This document shows, in pieces, positions 55,082-63,563 of a stretch of DNA of 64,000 nucleotides. Each line of letters begins with the position of its first letter. The stretch's first letter is position 1. A program made the translations under genes and the position numbers. The notes under the pieces are model-generated. The model worked only from the letters and a program-made list of their open reading frames with translations. It made no database searches and was not told the origin of the DNA. This stretch comes from Bythopirellula goksoeyrii. Its GTDB lineage: Bacteria > Planctomycetota > Planctomycetia > Pirellulales > Lacipirellulaceae. The stretch covers positions 3,383,658 through 3,447,657 of the forward strand of contig NZ_CP042913.1 in assembly GCF_008065115.1 (NCBI RefSeq). The letters are read 5' to 3'.

Positions 55082-56320
55082 CTATCGGCGGGGGACCAGG
55101 ATCGAACGTTCGGCGTTATTTGGCAGGGCGTTCCAACTGTTTTCCGGTGTGGAGCGAGACTGAGATCGGCTCACATCTGAAGAATCTAACTGCTCTTCGG
55201 CACTTGTTCGACGAACCGCTGAATCGACTGTGGTTGCTGGCGTGCCTTCAACTCGGATGAGCATGGCTACAAGTCGTTGCGGCTCGACGGTGCCGGGAGT
55301 GGCAAGTTCAGTGTAGCGAACGATAGCACGATTGTAGTCGGCCACGGTTTGCACAAATAACCGGCGACGTGCCGCAAAAAGCTCATAGGCTGTAAGAAGT
55401 TCTTTTCCATCGGTATTCGGGCTTCGCTGCTCGCTGACAGTGAACATCCATTCCCGAGCGTTGGAGATCTCTTTGGCTTGGTTTTCAATAACTCCAGCAG
55501 CTCCTGTGAGAAAGCCATCATACTCTTTCGCAATACGTGGAGTTTGTTCCTGGGAAATGCTATTCTGAAGTGGAAACAGTTCACTAAACCTCGTGTTATA
55601 AGTTCCTACGAAGGGAAAATCGCTGGGCAAGGGGGCATGATCCTCGCTTGTCAGACTCAATATCGCGGCGACTCGCTGTTGGGCAACTTGTGCTCGCTCT
55701 AGAGCAAGTTGTTCACGCGACTTTGCCAGATTTAAACTGTGCTCCCATTGAGGACCTGCTTGCGCAATACCACGACGAAGCGTTGCCAGTTCGATCGTTT
55801 CCTTGAGTGCCAAATTATAATCAAGCACTGCCTGGGAGAGGTCCCAATAAGCCTCGACATGCTGAGTCTGCTCGCGGCGGGTGGGAGACGATGCAATGAC
55901 TTCAGTGAGCGCAACTGGAGTGCCAGGCAATTGGCTTCCCGAGACGGATTCGCTGAAGCTCTTCAAGATGGAGTCAGGAGAATCGGCTGTTGAGGTGCTT
56001 GGGACACTAGTCGTTGCAGGTGGGGCAGGCTTTGACGTTTCGCTGGGTGGGGTAACGACTGGAGTTTCGACGGCAGTAATTGGATCAGTTTCTGTGGAGC
56101 CTTCGATGGTATTTTGTTCGAGAGTGTCCTGTGGGGAATCTTCAAAGAGTCCTGCTGTCGAATCAGTTTCTGCAGAATCCTGAGGAGGCTGCTCAGCGGG
56201 CGAGGAACTCGCTTCTTCAGAAAGGTCCAGCGGTAACACCGAATCAGTCTCGGAAATAGGATATCGATCGCCCAATTGGCCGAATAATAGTAGGCAAAAG
56301 ATTAAGCACATTTCGGACAT
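55082..56320 (-). CDS. Exported helical protein of unknown function
   Basis: The 412-aa protein has a short signal sequence (MCLIFCLLLFGQLG), then a disordered acidic Ser/Thr/Pro-rich region (~20-125), then a long helical region with YWDLSQAVLDYNLALKETIE, SLNLAKSREQLALERAQVAQ and RLFVQTVADYNRAIVRYTEL. The last resembles repeats of TolC-like outer membrane proteins, though the length and missing barrel speak against a true TolC. Start 56320 gives GGGAG with proper spacing. It follows the kinase gene by 186 bases. Confidence 0.6.
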   Translation of the reverse strand: MSEMCLIFCLLLFGQLGDRYPISETDSVLPLDLSEEASSSPAEQPPQDSAETDSTAGLFEDSPQDTLEQNTIEGSTETDPITAVETPVVTPPSETSKPAPPATTSVPSTSTADSPDSILKSFSESVSGSQLPGTPVALTEVIASSPTRREQTQHVEAYWDLSQAVLDYNLALKETIELATLRRGIAQAGPQWEHSLNLAKSREQLALERAQVAQQRVAAILSLTSEDHAPLPSDFPFVGTYNTRFSELFPLQNSISQEQTPRIAKEYDGFLTGAAGVIENQAKEISNAREWMFTVSEQRSPNTDGKELLTAYELFAARRRLFVQTVADYNRAIVRYTELATPGTVEPQRLVAMLIRVEGTPATTVDSAVRRTSAEEQLDSSDVSRSQSRSTPENSWNALPNNAERSILVPRR

Positions 56321-56506
56321 GGCCATTACTCCCTTCGGTAGGAATCCTGCAATAAATCCTAGAGATTGCAGAAATTGCGGGCATGGAACTCACTGGAAGA
56401 GAATAGCTTGGCACGGACGGTGCGAGTCGTCAATCCTCGGAATTCTGCCTGTAGCATGGGCACTTTTGGCTGTCGCGAATGCCGGGCAGGAGTGCTCGAA
56501 ATACTC

Positions 56507-57613
56507 TCAATCCAGTTCCTCAAGCCAGACGCGGAGTTCGTTTTCGTATTCGCTGGCCAGATCGCCCATAACCAGAGTACGTTGAAATTCGGCCAAGCCA
56601 CCTGGGCCAGTGTCGGCGTCCTCGGCACTAGCGAAGCGCAGCACAGTATCGGGGGCAGTCAGCCGACGACAGATGCTCATCAACAGTTCGCTATCGGCTA
56701 CGTCATCGGGGAGGATCGAATCGAGTCGCTGAGGAAGAGTCCATTTGGCTTCGAGCATTTCTCCCAGATTACGCAGTCCAGCAAACAGCGGTCGACCGGC
56801 CAGAATCTCGATCAGCACGTAACCCAAACTAGCCAAATCAGATTGAGCCGTGAACTCATTGCGCTCGAGCATCTCCGGGGCGGCATACTGCGGTGTGCAG
56901 GTTCTCTGCTCGGGCATGTTGTCCAACTGGAGAGCAGAACCAATGTCCACGATTTTGGGATGGCCGGTTCGTTTCACCATGATATTCGATGGCTTTAAGT
57001 CGCCATGAATGATTTTTTCTCGATGCAATGCCGCCAGCCCTGCCAGACATTGGCGAATAATGGCCACAGCGACACCAGGTTTCAGGCGCGGACGAACATG
57101 GCCTGCGGTGACAATGACATCGTTAATGTATTTCCAACGACGTGTGTTCACTCGCTGCTGAACTCGCGATAGCATTGCTGGGGTAAGTAAATTGTCGAGA
57201 TCGTACCCGTCGACCCATTCCATCTCCATCACTCGAATGCGGCTACGCTCGGCAAAGTTCTGCACATCCAGCAAGTTGTCGTGTTGGATTTTTGCTACGC
57301 TACTAGCGACCATAGCAATACGTTCCATCGCCCGATCGTAGCTTTGCTGACACGAGAATCGCTCGGGCGAAAAAACCTTGAGGGCAACCGGAAGAGTAAA
57401 TCCGTCTGATCCACGTCGATCGGTGAGATAGACCACACCTTGTCCACCAGTTCCCAGCAAGCGGCGAAAGCGCAGATGCTCCGTCCAGCCGATGTACTGA
57501 GTGTTGAGCAAATGCTCGTACCGCTGGTACAGCTCACTCGGACAACGGCGAGACTCTTCGCCGTTGAATGTGATCGTCCGCGTTCCTTGCAGAATCGTTG
57601 TCGAAGGGTTCAT
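56507..57613 (-). CDS. Serine/threonine protein kinase
   Basis: The 368-aa soluble protein is a Hanks-type kinase with Gly-rich loop LGTGGQGVVY (53-62), Lys79 (VALKVF), catalytic loop HGDLKPSN (203-210) where HRD is HGD, and metal motif DIG (223-225) in place of DFG. The Asp, Lys and Asn are kept, so activity is plausible without RD-type activation. There is no transmembrane helix or sensor domain. A C-terminal tail of ~70 residues is unassigned. Confidence 0.88.
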   Translation of the reverse strand: MNPSTTILQGTRTITFNGEESRRCPSELYQRYEHLLNTQYIGWTEHLRFRRLLGTGGQGVVYLTDRRGSDGFTLPVALKVFSPERFSCQQSYDRAMERIAMVASSVAKIQHDNLLDVQNFAERSRIRVMEMEWVDGYDLDNLLTPAMLSRVQQRVNTRRWKYINDVIVTAGHVRPRLKPGVAVAIIRQCLAGLAALHREKIIHGDLKPSNIMVKRTGHPKIVDIGSALQLDNMPEQRTCTPQYAAPEMLERNEFTAQSDLASLGYVLIEILAGRPLFAGLRNLGEMLEAKWTLPQRLDSILPDDVADSELLMSICRRLTAPDTVLRFASAEDADTGPGGLAEFQRTLVMGDLASEYENELRVWLEELD

Positions 57614-57901
57614 CCGTTACCTATAACATCGGGAGGGAGAGAAGGAGTCAACTCGAGGTGCAACATCAGTTTTTCGCGACGGAGACCGGCGGGCAGGTAT
57701 CGACGTGAATGGTCGCCATGGTGGGAATAAAATTGGAGCAGAGCAGGTGCAATATCTTGGGTACTTAGAATCCACTATAATTCCATCCTAATCGGGAAAG
57801 TGGAAAAGAGAATGATAATCCGATAAGCGAACTAGAGTCCATATCGTAATTTAGGCCAAAAAGGCTCCTAGATTACCAAATTCTCCGGGAATGAGGACAC
57901 T
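57614..57901. other. Intergenic region between kinase and dehydrogenase
   Basis: 288 bases separate two minus-strand genes, so the region should hold the kinase promoter and the end of the dehydrogenase transcript. No clear promoter or terminator was recognised. Confidence 0.3.
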
Positions 57902-58879
57902 CTAGGTCTGAAACAGGATCGCTCCAGCTTGCGGAAAACCGAGGTGCTTATCGACTTGGTTGATGAGGGTCTCGCCGGCTTGAAATCTTCGCGAGTTCTC
58001 CACGAACAAGCGGGTCATGTCGTCGATACGGCTTGCACGCTGTCCTCCCACATGGGGAGTGAGAATCAGATTGGGGATCTCCCAAAGCGGGCTTTCTAAG
58101 GGAAGTGGTTCTATCTCGGTAACATCGAGGCCTGCTCCCCAAAGATGGTCATCTTGCATCACCCTGGCCAAGTCGCCTTCGACAACTAAAGGCCCCCGAG
58201 CCATATTTATCAAGACTGCGTCTTTTTTCATCAGCCGCAAGCGCCGCTCGTCGATCATGCCGCGAGTGTAGTCGTTGAGCGGCGCAGCCAAGATCAGGGA
58301 ATCCACACGAGGCAGTATCTCGTCGAGCGCATCCGCAGGCAGCAGTTCATCGACCTCGGCAGGTTTGTTCTCAGGGAACCAGTCAGTGGCCAGAATGGTC
58401 GTTTCAAACGGTTTCAGGACTTTGGCCAGAATCCGCCCATTGCCTCCCATGCCAACGATTCCGATCGTCGAACCATGTAAATCGCGTGTCGGCCGGCGGA
58501 TGAATTCGCGCTTTTCCTTTGCACGGAAGTATGTCGGCAGATCGCGGAGCATTCCAGCAAGTAAAGCAAGCGTATGGTCTGCAACCTGTCTTGCTAGAAC
58601 CCCCGAAGCGCTGCTGACTAAAATGTCGGACTCTATCACCGGAGGAGTCAGGCAATGGTCCATTCCCGCGGCCGAGGATTGAATCCACTGTAGTCTGCCT
58701 TTGGCGACGACTTCGTTCCATGGCACGGGGACTTTGGCATGACCACAATAAATATCGGCATTGACCAACTCCGCGGCAATTCTTTCCTGTCCCGCATCGA
58801 CAATCATGGCTCCAGGCCAAACTGCTTGGATCTGCTCTAGGTGTCGTAGCTCAACGGGATAACAAAGGACAATTCGCAT
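57902..58879 (-). CDS. D-isomer 2-hydroxyacid dehydrogenase
   Basis: The 325-aa NAD-dependent enzyme has GIVGMGGNGRILAKVL (nucleotide fold), INMARGPLVVEGDL (Arg), the Glu in TEIEPLPLESPLW and the His in LILTPHVGGQ. These match the D-2-hydroxyacid family (GhrA-like). The N-terminal MRIVLCYPVELRHL is taken as the start at 58879; the longer frame is not conserved. The substrate is unknown. Confidence 0.9.
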   Translation of the reverse strand: MRIVLCYPVELRHLEQIQAVWPGAMIVDAGQERIAAELVNADIYCGHAKVPVPWNEVVAKGRLQWIQSSAAGMDHCLTPPVIESDILVSSASGVLARQVADHTLALLAGMLRDLPTYFRAKEKREFIRRPTRDLHGSTIGIVGMGGNGRILAKVLKPFETTILATDWFPENKPAEVDELLPADALDEILPRVDSLILAAPLNDYTRGMIDERRLRLMKKDAVLINMARGPLVVEGDLARVMQDDHLWGAGLDVTEIEPLPLESPLWEIPNLILTPHVGGQRASRIDDMTRLFVENSRRFQAGETLINQVDKHLGFPQAGAILFQT

Positions 58880-59081
58880 AACCATCAACCCAAAAAAGAA
58901 CCGAATTATAGGAAATCGGAAGCCTATTTTAGCAGTCCCACGCCACTTTGGCACTGGAGGAACGACAGTCTGCACCTTAGAATACAAGGCTTGGCGAATT
59001 CCTGAACCGGTCGCTTTTCACCGAACGGCAATTCAACGATTTCTTTCTAAGTAGTGCCTGTCGTACCTTGAGGTTAGCATT

Positions 59082-60200
59082 GTGAGCGAAAGTTCTCCAA
59101 AAGAAAGTCCATCTTCTTGTGGAATTAGCACGGGTTGCTGTGCTTGGTCAGCCATCACTGCACTTGTCCTATTGCGATTGGTAGTCGGTTGGCATTTCTT
59201 CAGCGAGGGTGCCAAAAAATTCGAGTACGATCCCGGTCGTCACGAGTGGAACTTGACCTTTTCAGCCGAAGGGTTTTTCAACGGGGCCACCGGTCCATTT
59301 GCTGAATTCTTTCAATCCCAGGCTCCCACGACTCACAACTGGCGCGATCTGCTCGCTCAGCCGCAGGAAATGACACCCGAGGCTACCGACAAACTAGCCT
59401 CTTGGGTGACTCGCTACGTCAATCGCCGGCAGAAAGAGCTTAAGGCCGGAAAGTCCTCGGAAGCCGAGTTCGCCGAGTTTGCACCCGGCAATGACTGGGG
59501 TGAACAGATCCGCACCGATTGGCAGGCTCGCCTTGATGCCTTCAAGAAGATCAAATCGCTTAGTGAAGAGCAGCGCAACCAAGCTGATGAAGTGTACGCG
59601 AAGCAAGAGCTCAACTTAGCGGATTTCTTGGCCGAAGAGGCTCTTGATATACAGGACTATCAGCACCAGTTGTGGCGGTTAGAAAATGCCGAAGAACAGG
59701 GGGGTGCCGATGAGATACCATTCCGCGAGGAGCGTGTCGCTGAAAAAAAGGCCGAGACATCAAGAACCCCTCTCAAGTGGGTCGGCATGGTAAAGAATTA
59801 CGATCAGTTTCTCGCGGAAGACTTCAAAGCCTTGGTGTCCTCGCAGCAAAAGACTACTTCGCTCGAAAATCGGGTCAGAACTGCCGTAACTGATCCTCAA
59901 GTTACAGATCTGCAGCGGAACAACTTGCTCGTTGCTTGCGTAATAACGGCTATTGGGTTCTGTTTGTTAATAGGGTTCTTCACCCCTCTTGCAGCGATCC
60001 TGGGAGCTTTGTTTTTGTTGATGGTCATGGCTACCCAGCCACCGTGGGTGGCAGGGGCCAGATCGGAATTTTTCTATTATCAATTAACCGAATTTGCAGC
60101 CCTTTTGCTGCTTGCCGCCACATGTGCAGGCAAGTACGCCGGGCTCGATTCCATTATCCACCGCTGGTGGTCCAAACGCGGCACCACCAAGGGAGATTGA
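59082..60200 (+). CDS. DoxX-family membrane protein with a large insert
   Basis: The 372-aa protein starts with a DoxX helix (ITALVLLRLVVGWHFFSEGAKK) beginning after a Cys/Ser-rich leader. Its helices TM2-4 are only reached at residues ~282-350 (NNLLVACVITAIGFCLLIGF). In between lies ~230 residues of charged, helical sequence, where ordinary DoxX proteins (~140 aa) have a short loop. GTG 59082 is the start. It precedes a Tat-exported oxidoreductase by five bases and is probably part of the same envelope process. Confidence 0.75.
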   Translation: MSESSPKESPSSCGISTGCCAWSAITALVLLRLVVGWHFFSEGAKKFEYDPGRHEWNLTFSAEGFFNGATGPFAEFFQSQAPTTHNWRDLLAQPQEMTPEATDKLASWVTRYVNRRQKELKAGKSSEAEFAEFAPGNDWGEQIRTDWQARLDAFKKIKSLSEEQRNQADEVYAKQELNLADFLAEEALDIQDYQHQLWRLENAEEQGGADEIPFREERVAEKKAETSRTPLKWVGMVKNYDQFLAEDFKALVSSQQKTTSLENRVRTAVTDPQVTDLQRNNLLVACVITAIGFCLLIGFFTPLAAILGALFLLMVMATQPPWVAGARSEFFYYQLTEFAALLLLAATCAGKYAGLDSIIHRWWSKRGTTKGD

Positions 60201-60205
60201 AAACG

Positions 60206-62008
60206 ATGAATCTAACGCCCGAAGAAAAGGCAATCGGCAAACAAAATTTCCAGGAAGCAGTGGGTACAAACCGGCGTGACTTCTTGAAGGGGACCATTCT
60301 AGGCGGAGCCGCTGGAGGGGCCACCCTCGGCGCACTCTACTTCAACTACGGTGCGATCAAGAACGATCGCTTGCGAGTTGGCATCATCGGCACGGGCGAC
60401 GAAGGAGGCGTGCTGATTGGTTCGCTTAACCCAGATTATATCGATGTAGTGGCGATTGCCGACATTCGCCCTTACAGTTTTCACCGCGCATTCCATGGAG
60501 ATCTCAACAGCGACGGCACCAAAGCCGCCCGCCCCGGCTTGATGGATGTTTATGGTTGGAAAACGGAGCAAGAAGCTCGTGAAAAGGTCAAGGTTTATGG
60601 CGAGAAAGAAGGGGAGACCTACGAGGCACTGCTCGCCGATCCGAATGTTGAAGCTGTGATCATCGCGCTCCCTCTTTGGTTGCACAACACAGCAGCCATC
60701 AAGGCGATGCGTGCTGGCAAACATGTACTCACTGAAAAGCTGATGGGCCACAGTGTCGCTGAGTGTAAAGAGATGGGCCGAGTGTCAGACGAGACGAACA
60801 AGATTCTTGCTACCGGCCATCAACGCCACTACAGCATTCTCTATGACAATGCCGTCGATCAAATCTCCAGCGGCTTGATTGGTGAACTGCACTCCATCCG
60901 TGCCCAATGGAACCGCGACAACTTGCCGGGAAGAGACAGTTGGTCTCCTGATCTGCCCAGCGAGAAGTTTGTGGATCAATCAGGTGAGCCATTGACACCT
61001 GAAGAATTTACCGCATTGGAAAAGGCCGCAAGTAATGCAGGGGGCTCGAAGGCGGTAGCTGCCTTACGTGATGAGTACCACATGCTGAGAGAATATTTCG
61101 CATGGGTGACGAAACGCGATCAGAGCAAGGGTATCGAAGCAGAAAAGTGGGCGGAGAAAGTCGAACAAAAGCGTAATCAAATCATGGATTACAAGACGGA
61201 TGCTGCTGCGTTTGGCTACCAAGACAGAACCTTATCCAATGGCTATCAGCGGTCTCCCATGGAGGAACTGATCCGCTGGAGATTGTGGGATCGCACCGGC
61301 GGCGGACTCATGGCCGAATTGGGTAGTCATCAACTTGATGCTTCGAGCATATTCATTGCCTCCCAGCGAGAAGGACATCAAAAAGTCATGCCGTTGGCAG
61401 TAAGTGGCATGGGGCATCGCTCGCTCTTCCCGCTTGACCGCGATGTGGACGATCACGTTTACACGATGTTTGAGTACCCGGGCCTTGGTTACTACGAGGA
61501 CGGCAAGGGTGGTGAGGTTGCCGATCCCAACAAGAAGATCGTGGTCACCTACTCCTCGATCAATGGAAACGGCTATGGCGGATACGGCGAAGTGGTGCTC
61601 GGCACGAAAGGAACACTCATCCTCGACCGTGAGAAGGATGCATTTCTGTTCAAGAAGTCCGACACGCAAACTAAGATCGAAGTCACCCAGGGGGATGGCG
61701 GCCCTGCCATGGATACCTACGAAACCGGTGGTGGTGCCGCTCTCGCTGAGGTTGCCACACCAAAAGACATTAGCCGCGGTTACAAGGAAGAGATTGAGCA
61801 CTGGGCCTGGTGCATTCGTAATCCAGATCCTGAGAACCAAGTGAAGTGTCCTCCCAAGATTGCCATGGCCGACGCCATCATCGCCCTCACCTCCAATATA
61901 GCGATGCGGGAAAATCGCCGTATTGAGTTTAAACCGGAGTGGTTTGAAATCGAAAGCGATGAAACGCCCGAAGGAGACAAGCCACGGAAGACGAGTGAGT
62001 TGGTTTAG
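60206..62008 (+). CDS. Tat-exported Gfo/Idh/MocA-family oxidoreductase
   Basis: The 600-aa protein has a twin-arginine signal RRDFLKG (23-29) and GGAAGGATLGALYF. The Rossmann motif is VGIIGTGDEGG (58-68), then EKLMGHSVAE carries the conserved lysine. The length exceeds the usual ~400 because of inserts in the C-terminal half. Gfo/Idh enzymes oxidise sugars or polyols with NAD(P); periplasmic versions abound in planctomycetes. ATG 60206 follows the DoxX stop by five bases. Confidence 0.9.
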   Translation: MNLTPEEKAIGKQNFQEAVGTNRRDFLKGTILGGAAGGATLGALYFNYGAIKNDRLRVGIIGTGDEGGVLIGSLNPDYIDVVAIADIRPYSFHRAFHGDLNSDGTKAARPGLMDVYGWKTEQEAREKVKVYGEKEGETYEALLADPNVEAVIIALPLWLHNTAAIKAMRAGKHVLTEKLMGHSVAECKEMGRVSDETNKILATGHQRHYSILYDNAVDQISSGLIGELHSIRAQWNRDNLPGRDSWSPDLPSEKFVDQSGEPLTPEEFTALEKAASNAGGSKAVAALRDEYHMLREYFAWVTKRDQSKGIEAEKWAEKVEQKRNQIMDYKTDAAAFGYQDRTLSNGYQRSPMEELIRWRLWDRTGGGLMAELGSHQLDASSIFIASQREGHQKVMPLAVSGMGHRSLFPLDRDVDDHVYTMFEYPGLGYYEDGKGGEVADPNKKIVVTYSSINGNGYGGYGEVVLGTKGTLILDREKDAFLFKKSDTQTKIEVTQGDGGPAMDTYETGGGAALAEVATPKDISRGYKEEIEHWAWCIRNPDPENQVKCPPKIAMADAIIALTSNIAMRENRRIEFKPEWFEIESDETPEGDKPRKTSELV

Positions 62009-62049
62009 AGAAAATAAGACGCCCTCCGGTTGACTGGCTCCAATCGGAA

Positions 62050-62373
62050 TTAAGAATCCTTACCTCCAAAAATACTCTCTAAATCCCTGGCTGCGTGGAG
62101 TACGCGAACTATTTCAATTTCTTCCGATAGGATGCGGTAATAGATCAGATAGTTTTTGAAACTCGCTACAGACCAAACGCGGATTCCTTCGAGAAGCGGG
62201 TTAGCAAACCTGCAAGAGCCTCCTATTTCTGGAGTTCTCTGTAAGATTAGTAGCGTGGCGTCAAACGCATCAAGAAACTTGATCGCTGCTGGAGGGTTCC
62301 TGCTGTTCAAGAAAAGCGCGCAATGGGATACGTCTTTTTCTGCGGCACTTCGCAGACGTATCGGTAACTTCAT
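62050..62373 (-). CDS. ParE/RelE-type toxin
   Basis: The 107-aa protein has the ParE fold markers LPIRLRSAAEKDVSHCALFL, IKFLDAFDATLLILQRTPEIG, GIRVWSVASFKNYLIYYRIL and VRVLHAARDLESIF. ParE toxins target gyrase; RelE toxins cut mRNA; the family cannot be fixed by eye, but the ParE layout fits. It is preceded by its antitoxin gene with a four-base overlap. Confidence 0.88.
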   Translation of the reverse strand: MKLPIRLRSAAEKDVSHCALFLNSRNPPAAIKFLDAFDATLLILQRTPEIGGSCRFANPLLEGIRVWSVASFKNYLIYYRILSEEIEIVRVLHAARDLESIFGGKDS

Positions 62374-62648
62374 GGATTCTTGCCCATCGTCTGGACAGTG
62401 ACCTTCTGTTTAAGTTCAGCAAGAACCTCTGGTGACCAGTGACGCCCGGGTTCACTCGCCAAGCCTTCTTCGAGAAGTGAGGCTACGTGGGGATCATCGC
62501 TAATTTCTCGAGTAATTTTTTGGTGTTGTTGGTCGGCAGCGACCAGTGCTTGCACGTATTGATCGGGTGACGCGAAACGGCCTGCTGCAATTTGGGCACC
62601 GACATATTCCCCAATCGCATCCGGCAAGTTGATCTGAAATTCTGACAT
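62370..62648 (-). CDS. ParD-type antitoxin
   Basis: The 92-aa protein starts MSEFQINLPDAIGEYVGAQI, a ribbon-helix-helix DNA-binding segment, and AGRFASPDQYVQALVAADQQ of ParD type. The C-terminal half would wrap the toxin. AGGAGG lies five bases before the ATG. It sits behind a 24-base palindrome that overlaps its promoter, as expected for autoregulation. Confidence 0.88.
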   Translation of the reverse strand: MSEFQINLPDAIGEYVGAQIAAGRFASPDQYVQALVAADQQHQKITREISDDPHVASLLEEGLASEPGRHWSPEVLAELKQKVTVQTMGKNP

Positions 62649-62660
62649 GAGAACCTCCTG

Positions 62661-62708
62661 GAATAGAAATCATTGCTTCTATTCTAACAACTCCATAAGA
62701 ATCGGCAA
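62661..62708 (-). promoter_or_regulatory. parDE promoter with overlapping operator
   Basis: On the minus strand TTGCCG (62703-62708) and TAGAAT (62681-62686) are 16 bases apart. The perfect inverted repeat GAATAGAA-N8-TTCTATTC covers 62661-62684, starting within the -10. Binding of ParD there would block transcription. Confidence 0.55.
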
Positions 62709-62875
62709 AATGCTATTCTTCGGCTCCCCAAAAAGGGATTCAGCAGCAGGTTTTCTCTATCCATCCAATTTATCGGCGATAGAATACATTCATGTAAGAT
62801 CCTTCGTGGCCTTGTACCATAAGCAGGGTTCAATATCGGTTGGCTCTGTGGGAATAATATCGAGGAGAGAGAACC

Positions 62876-63556
62876 ATGAAACTTTTTCACGCAACTCCTT
62901 CGCGGCGACAGTTTTTTAAGGGTGCAAACGCCACAGCAGCCGGGTTGGTGCTTCCCTCGTTCTGGAACGTGCGCGGAGCGTTTGCCGAGGCACTCACACT
63001 CACCCCGCGGCAAACCGAAGGGCCGTTTTATCCCGACCAACTGCCGCTCGACACCGACAACGACCTGTTCATTATCAACGACGGCATTACTCCCGCCATT
63101 GGAGAGATTACGCATCTCTCGGGAAGAATTCTCGATTCTTCCGGCAAGCCGCTGCGAAATGCATTGGTGGAAATCTGGCAGGTTGATGGAAAGGGAGTCT
63201 ACCTCCACACGGCTGATCGACATGCCCAGCGGGATGCCAATTTTCAGGGATTCGGCCGCTTTCTTACGGGTTCGACAGGGGAGTATTATTTCCGCACCGT
63301 GCGGCCGGTTCCTTACCCAGGCAGGACGCCTCATATCCACTTCAAGATCAAGCTGCCGAGTGAGAACGAATTGACTACACAATGCTACATCAAGGGCCAT
63401 CCGCAGAACGACCGCGATGGCGTGCTGCGTGGAATCCGTGAGCCTCAGCTGCGCGATTCGTTGATGGTGGACTTTGTGCCGATCAAAGATTCGCAGCTTG
63501 GCGAGTTGGCTGCTAAGTTTGATATTGTGCTGGGTGTAACACCGGGGGATGGGTAA
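62876..63556 (+). CDS. Tat-exported intradiol ring-cleavage dioxygenase
   Basis: The 226-aa protein has a Tat signal RRQFFKG (10-16) and the intradiol core. TPRQTEGPFYP is the entry, then GRILDSSGKPLRNALVEIWQ, and the iron ligands are Y109, Y137 or Y138, H153 and H155 (PHIHFKI). These enzymes open catechol or protocatechuate rings with Fe(III). The small size matches the protocatechuate 3,4-dioxygenase beta-like group. Export suggests an extracytoplasmic aromatic substrate. No other aromatic genes are near. Confidence 0.88.
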   Translation: MKLFHATPSRRQFFKGANATAAGLVLPSFWNVRGAFAEALTLTPRQTEGPFYPDQLPLDTDNDLFIINDGITPAIGEITHLSGRILDSSGKPLRNALVEIWQVDGKGVYLHTADRHAQRDANFQGFGRFLTGSTGEYYFRTVRPVPYPGRTPHIHFKIKLPSENELTTQCYIKGHPQNDRDGVLRGIREPQLRDSLMVDFVPIKDSQLGELAAKFDIVLGVTPGDG

Positions 63557-63563
63557 AGTCCAC

